This document shows positions 61,567 through 64,000 of a stretch of 64,000 nucleotides of DNA, one piece after another; position 1 is the first letter of the stretch; the number at the start of each line of letters is the position of its first letter. The stretch lies in NCBI GenBank assembly GCA_038212445.1, contig JBBQUM010000004.1, positions 1 to 64,000 of the forward strand. Reading direction: 5' to 3'. Under the pieces are notes generated by a model. That model did not search any database. It saw nothing but the letters and a program-made list of their open reading frames with translations, and was not told the DNA's origin. Both the position numbers and the translations under genes were made by a program. The DNA is from TMP-7 sp038212445 (GTDB taxonomy: Bacteria; Acidobacteriota; Terriglobia; Bryobacterales; Bryobacteraceae).

Positions 61567-62670
61567 TTATCCGACTTCCAACTTCGCCCACCCGGCAAGC
61601 GTCGAAGGACGGTTCTCGGCAAAGACGATCTTGCGGGTCTTCGGGAACGGCAAACCACTCTGAATCGCCCGCGCATAGAACGGCAGGCCCTTCAGAATTC
61701 CGCGATACGCTTCGTCGGTGGTATCCGGGAATGCCGACTTGCTCAAAAAGCCGCCGCCCCAGCCAATCGACAGCAGGCAACCGCCCGACTGCCTGACTGC
61801 CGCGAGCGCCTGCTCCAGACGCGCGGTTTCGCCCGCCAGCGTCCCCAGCCCGGCCACCTCGGCGTACTTGCGGTGCGCGGCTAATTGCGCCGCCGCGAAC
61901 TCATTGGCGCTCTTGAAAACATCGTTGCGGTCGGGACGACGCCAGTGAAGCGCCTGCGCGATGTCAGGCTGCTTCAGGAATTCCTTCTCCCGCCAGTCAC
62001 CCTCAAACACGGTCCCCGGCACCGTCATCTCGGCAAAAATCGGATTCGGCTTCCACCCCAACTCGAGCTTGCCGCCGGGACGCCCGGCCAGGGTCGCCAC
62101 GCGCAACAGGTATACCTTCACCGACGCGTACGTGTTCGACACCGAATCGCCGGCCATGATGAAGCGCATGCGGTCGCTGCCTGAACTACCCACTGCGGCA
62201 CCCTCGGCCACCGACGAAATGCGCCGCATATTGCGGTCGGTCTCCAGACGCCGCGCCGCATCTTCCATCGTCCCGTGATTCCAGCGTGCAAACACCGTTC
62301 CAGTGCGCAGCGCGCCCTTGAGCGCCGACGCTGGGAGGTACGGACCTTGCGCCGTCGACGCAAACGTCGGGATGAAGAGGTTCTCTGGACGTTCGCGCTC
62401 CCACACCTGCATCATCGATGCGTGTTCAAACGGAATGCGGCGGCCGGCAAAATTCTGCGCAAACCCGCCCCACGATGCAAAGTCGAGCCGCTCCGACTTC
62501 TTAAGCTGAGCGAGATAACCGTCGAGGCGCGGCCCCTTGGCCAGCAGCTTGAAAATCTTCCGCTGATCGAGAACGTTCACCTGGTCTTTCCAGACCATGT
62601 AGTCGATGGGCGCAAGCCGCTGTCCGTCGCCCACCAGCGTCGGAGTGAGACATTCGAGACGGTATCTCAC
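61567..62670 (-). CDS. csm5: Type III-A CRISPR-associated RAMP protein Csm5
   Basis: A 367-residue Csm5, the subunit at the 3' end of the crRNA backbone in the Csm effector complex. It opens RYRLECLTPTLVGDGQRLAP and has the RAMP segment LFIPTFASTAQGPYLPASAL then KGALRTG (about 97-123). The start is GTG, overlapping the csm4 stop as GTGA. It is the last cas gene; the 200 bases beyond it show no CRISPR repeats. Confidence 0.87.
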   Translation of the reverse strand: MRYRLECLTPTLVGDGQRLAPIDYMVWKDQVNVLDQRKIFKLLAKGPRLDGYLAQLKKSERLDFASWGGFAQNFAGRRIPFEHASMMQVWERERPENLFIPTFASTAQGPYLPASALKGALRTGTVFARWNHGTMEDAARRLETDRNMRRISSVAEGAAVGSSGSDRMRFIMAGDSVSNTYASVKVYLLRVATLAGRPGGKLELGWKPNPIFAEMTVPGTVFEGDWREKEFLKQPDIAQALHWRRPDRNDVFKSANEFAAAQLAAHRKYAEVAGLGTLAGETARLEQALAAVRQSGGCLLSIGWGGGFLSKSAFPDTTDEAYRGILKGLPFYARAIQSGLPFPKTRKIVFAENRPSTLAGWAKLEVG

Positions 62671-63665
62671 GACGCCGCCACCTTCCAGGCGATCGGCAGT
62701 GCAAAAGCCAGGCCACTGCGCAGGACAGGATGCGCGAAGCCCTCAGGCGCTACGTCTGCTGCTGTTCCGCGAGGCGGGAAGTCGGACATCAGCACTGAGC
62801 CCTCAACTACCATCCGCGATGTTTTCTTGAGCGCACCCCAACCTGCCTGACTCTCCACGCGCCCACTGCGCGTGAGCAATTCATAGCGGCCATGCGTCCA
62901 GTCGATGTTCTCCACTTCGGCAGGCTGAAACAGCGAGAGCAGCCACCACGCCGGCTCGGCATCGGTCTCGGGCGCGGGCACCAGCAAATCGGGAAACTTG
63001 CCTGAGCGGAATTCGGGGGTCTCAAAGCGTCCCCATCCACGCGACCGTTCTCCGCCGATTCCGGTATCCGCAAGCAGTCGGAACGCTGCCTTCACCGGCT
63101 CTTCCCAACGCAGGCGTGCATCATCGTCGGGAAACGAGACGGCCAGCCACATTCCGGCGCCGCTCGAAAATTCCAGGCATGCGGTGGCGTGCGGTTGAAC
63201 ATTGCCGGTCAACCGGTCAACGGCGGCGGCGGATCGAAACGCCACGCGATTCGGACCAGGCCCCGGACGGTCCTGCGGGATCAGGCATTCGCTTGCGCCG
63301 TCGATTTTCCATCGCGTCTCATCGAGCGGCTTATCCGCCAGCAGATCCGCGATCACTGACAGCGGAACCAGCGTCGCACCGCGCCAGCGAACGCGTGCCG
63401 ACGGTGCCGGCGGCCAAAGACTCCGCGGCGGCGGCGCGTACAGCGTCTTGCCTTGAAACGGGAACGCCGAACTCATGCGGACGTCGGCCGATGAGGCTGC
63501 AGTCAGCCAGTCCTCGAGCTTGCCGAGTTGCGCCATGGCGCTTGTCACCGCGGCAAAGAGCGTATCGCTGTGGCAGATGCGGTCCACCCGGTCGCGCGCG
63601 CCTGAATGATGTCCAAGGCGCCAGGGTCCGGTGGGACGCAGCAGCGCCAGAAATCCAGAAGTCAT
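62667..63665 (-). CDS. csm4: Type III-A CRISPR-associated RAMP protein Csm4
   Basis: The 332-residue Csm4 caps the 5' end of the crRNA and contacts Cas10. Features include the family start RPTGPWRLGHHSG, the DTLFAAVTSAMAQLG helix and the glycine-rich loop DTGIGGERSRGWGRFE (about 196-211), the RAMP signature. Three bases separate it from csm3 and it overlaps csm5 by four. Confidence 0.88.
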   Translation of the reverse strand: MTSGFLALLRPTGPWRLGHHSGARDRVDRICHSDTLFAAVTSAMAQLGKLEDWLTAASSADVRMSSAFPFQGKTLYAPPPRSLWPPAPSARVRWRGATLVPLSVIADLLADKPLDETRWKIDGASECLIPQDRPGPGPNRVAFRSAAAVDRLTGNVQPHATACLEFSSGAGMWLAVSFPDDDARLRWEEPVKAAFRLLADTGIGGERSRGWGRFETPEFRSGKFPDLLVPAPETDAEPAWWLLSLFQPAEVENIDWTHGRYELLTRSGRVESQAGWGALKKTSRMVVEGSVLMSDFPPRGTAADVAPEGFAHPVLRSGLAFALPIAWKVAAS

Positions 63666-63668
63666 GAA

Positions 63669-64000
63669 TTAGACCAGCTTGCCGGCAAGGTCCGCGCCAT
63701 TCAGCGCGCTCTGCAGACCGGCGAGGTCACCGGCTACCGCCAGTTCCTCTTCTGAAGCTCCACTCGAATAAAAGTCCCGGCTGCGCCAGCTCAATTTGAG
63801 GTTCGAGAAACGGACTCGCCCGTTGCCGCGCGAACCGCCGCCGCCCAGACTATCGTCCTCAAGCAGCCGCATGCCTTCAAGCACGCGCGGCGGAAGAACG
63901 GCGTCCTCGACACACAGAATGTCCACTACCATCCGCACCTTGAAACGCGCGCCCGCCGGCACCCGCTCGAGTGTCCGCGGATTGGCCTGTGAGGTAATGC
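63669..64000 (-). CDS. csm3: Type III-A CRISPR-associated RAMP nuclease Csm3 (3' part)
   Basis: The gene runs off the right edge; about 110 C-terminal residues are visible. The stretch ITSQANPRTLERVPAGARF followed by LGGGGSRGNGRVRF is the conserved end of Csm3, the backbone subunit that cuts target RNA at six-base steps. The active-site aspartate is in the missing N-terminal half. A GTG at 63962 inside the frame is not taken as the start, because homologous sequence continues upstream of it. Confidence 0.9.
   Translation of the reverse strand, partial: ITSQANPRTLERVPAGARFKVRMVVDILCVEDAVLPPRVLEGMRLLEDDSLGGGGSRGNGRVRFSNLKLSWRSRDFYSSGASEEELAVAGDLAGLQSALNGADLAGKLV

Noticed and set aside
63669..63962. 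A separate 97-residue gene starting with GTG
   Set aside because: The frame is open to the right edge and the sequence upstream of the GTG (NPRTLER) is conserved Csm3, so this is the end of a longer gene.

Overview
The window looks like a chromosomal segment of an acidobacterium, probably of the Solibacter/Bryobacter type. The clues are a large Oar-like TonB receptor with a carboxypeptidase-regulatory-like N-terminus, an acidobacterial-type FtsX/MacB permease, a UPF0182 protein, a PEP-CTERM protein and a diderm flagellum with L- and P-ring genes. The assignment is inferred from gene content only.

Layout. 1-2 kb: the translation/transcription block tuf (3' end), rpmG, tRNA-Trp, secE, nusG, rplK. 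2-6.3 kb: an RND efflux pump and its adaptor, reading back towards it. 6.3-14.6 kb: two TonB-dependent receptors flanking a two-gene AAA+ ATPase/unknown-protein cassette. 14.7-22 kb: a small genomic island bounded by a 95-bp direct repeat made from the 3' end of tRNA-Ser(GCU). It carries a DUF433/DUF5615 toxin-antitoxin pair and a 1724-residue SF1 helicase with a PD-(D/E)XK nuclease. A decayed second copy of the toxin-antitoxin pair lies just outside it. 22-31 kb: an exported methyltransferase, homoserine dehydrogenase, a PEP-CTERM protein, a small secreted protein, pyrR-pyrB-pyrC and UPF0182, whose 3' end is tandemly duplicated.

31.3-50.1 kb: a flagellar locus. A degenerate GGDEF protein, then flaG-fliS behind a sigma-28-type promoter, a leftward rod/ring operon (flgF, flgG, flgA, flgH, flgI, flgJ-like, flgM), and a rightward hook/export/regulation operon (fliK, flgD, flgE, fliN-like, fliO, fliP, fliQ, fliR, flhB, flhA, flhF, fliA, second fliN-like, a small membrane protein). 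Flagellin, the fliF-fliG-fliM base and flhG are not here. 50.1-61.4 kb: all leftward, an ECF sigma factor operon (sigma, zinc-finger/HEAT anti-sigma candidate, adhesin-like protein, PDZ protein), rpsA, a three-cysteine ferredoxin, a YCF48/BNR-like protein, a permease-GAF-PP2C fusion, and an ExeA-like ATPase. 61.6-64 kb: the end of a type III-A CRISPR-Cas operon (csm3 partial, csm4, csm5); no array lies inside the window.

The strongest candidates for new biology are the tRNA-Ser island with its giant helicase-nuclease (a possible one-gene antiphage defence system), the AAA+/unknown-protein pair, and the permease fused to a serine phosphatase.
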